The notes under the pieces were generated by a model, which saw nothing but the letters and a program-made list of their open reading frames with translations, did not search any database and was not told where the DNA came from. From the NCBI GenBank assembly GCA_948465625.1, contig CAOJXM010000086.1, positions 1-5,286 on the forward strand: 5,286 nucleotides of DNA. Reading direction: 5' to 3'. Each line of letters starts with the position of its first letter. The stretch's first letter is position 1. The stretch comes from an uncultured Clostridium sp. (GTDB taxonomy: Bacteria > Bacillota > Clostridia > TANB77 > CAG-508). Of the stretch, positions 5,014-5,286 are shown one piece after another. The position numbers were made by a program, and so were the translations under genes.

Positions 5014-5286
5014 ATGGAACTAATAAAAATGCTAATAGCAATTGCTATTTCTAGTGTTATCATTTGCGGTTCACTAGCAATGTGGGGAATTCTTTTAGTT
5101 AAACTTTATAAATGGTATAATACACTTAAAGAATATCTTATCAATAATCAAGGGAAGGGAAGAGATGGTTGCTCTCAGAATGCAGGAGAAAAGAGTGTTA
5201 CTAGATATTTGGAGCAACTAAATCAACCTAAACATATTATAAATAATATCTATATAAATGATAATGGCAAGAGTAGGCAGATAGAC
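5014..5286 (+). CDS. Hypothetical single-span membrane protein, 5' part only
   Basis: An open frame of 91 codons starts at ATG 5014, with AAAGGA (5002-5007) at ideal spacing, and runs off the right edge without a stop. I do not recognise the family. Residues 3-32 form one hydrophobic segment (LIKMLIAIAISSVIICGSLA and on through WGILLVKLY), most likely an uncleaved membrane anchor or signal-anchor. Next comes KWYNTLKEYLINN and then a polar, lower-complexity stretch rich in Asn, Gly and Lys. The segment NNIYINDNGKSRQID near the edge looks strand-forming. The gap to the rho stop is only 24 bases with no terminator, so this gene probably shares the rho transcript. I see no sign of ribosomal protein L31 (rpmE), which often follows rho in related bacteria. 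Codon use resembles the neighbours. Without the C-terminal part no function can be given. Confidence 0.75.
   Translation, partial: MELIKMLIAIAISSVIICGSLAMWGILLVKLYKWYNTLKEYLINNQGKGRDGCSQNAGEKSVTRYLEQLNQPKHIINNIYINDNGKSRQID

Noticed and set aside
1..5286. CRISPR arrays, insertion sequences, tRNA or rRNA genes, phage or defence modules.
   Set aside because: No regularly spaced repeats, terminal inverted repeats with a transposase, cloverleaf patterns or phage-type proteins were seen. All large frames are explained by housekeeping genes.

Overview
The window reads as chromosomal DNA of a low-GC, endospore-forming member of the Firmicutes (Bacillota), most likely class Clostridia. The grounds are the AT-rich codon use, purine-rich Shine-Dalgarno sites, T-tailed hairpin terminators, and the sporulation genes yabP and yabQ next to a divIC-type cell-division gene. 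This is a core, housekeeping neighbourhood. I found no CRISPR array, phage gene, insertion sequence, recombinase, toxin-antitoxin pair or RNA gene. No gene-free stretch exceeds about 170 bases.

Layout from left to right. Bases 1-141 are the last 46 codons of an aspartokinase, running in from outside. A strong hairpin (146-177) closes it and is shared with a convergent, unrecognised 108-residue gene on the minus strand (183-509). That gene has a good Shine-Dalgarno site and an extended -10 promoter, and is visibly richer in GC than its neighbours. Its promoter stands back to back with the promoter of purH (682-2229), the bifunctional enzyme of the last two steps of IMP synthesis. A T-tailed terminator (2251-2294) isolates purH from the following genes.

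Next comes a sporulation and division cluster: yabP (2368-2667), yabQ (2683-3150, probably translationally coupled) and a divIC/FtsB-family gene (3218-3520). A 10-bp perfect inverted repeat lies between yabQ and divIC, and a 12-bp perfect hairpin begins right after the divIC stop codon. Then comes rho (3673-4989), a compact 438-residue transcription termination factor with all ATPase and RNA-binding motifs in place. The window ends inside a small unrecognised membrane-anchored protein gene (5014 to the edge), close enough to rho to be on its transcript.

The genes do not form one pathway. Terminators and promoters cut the window into at least four transcription units: aspartokinase, the minus-strand gene, purH, and yabPQ-divIC followed by rho and the membrane gene. 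The least explained items are the minus-strand gene, the membrane protein after rho, and the short inverted repeat between yabQ and divIC. I did not find convincing evidence of a new multi-gene system.
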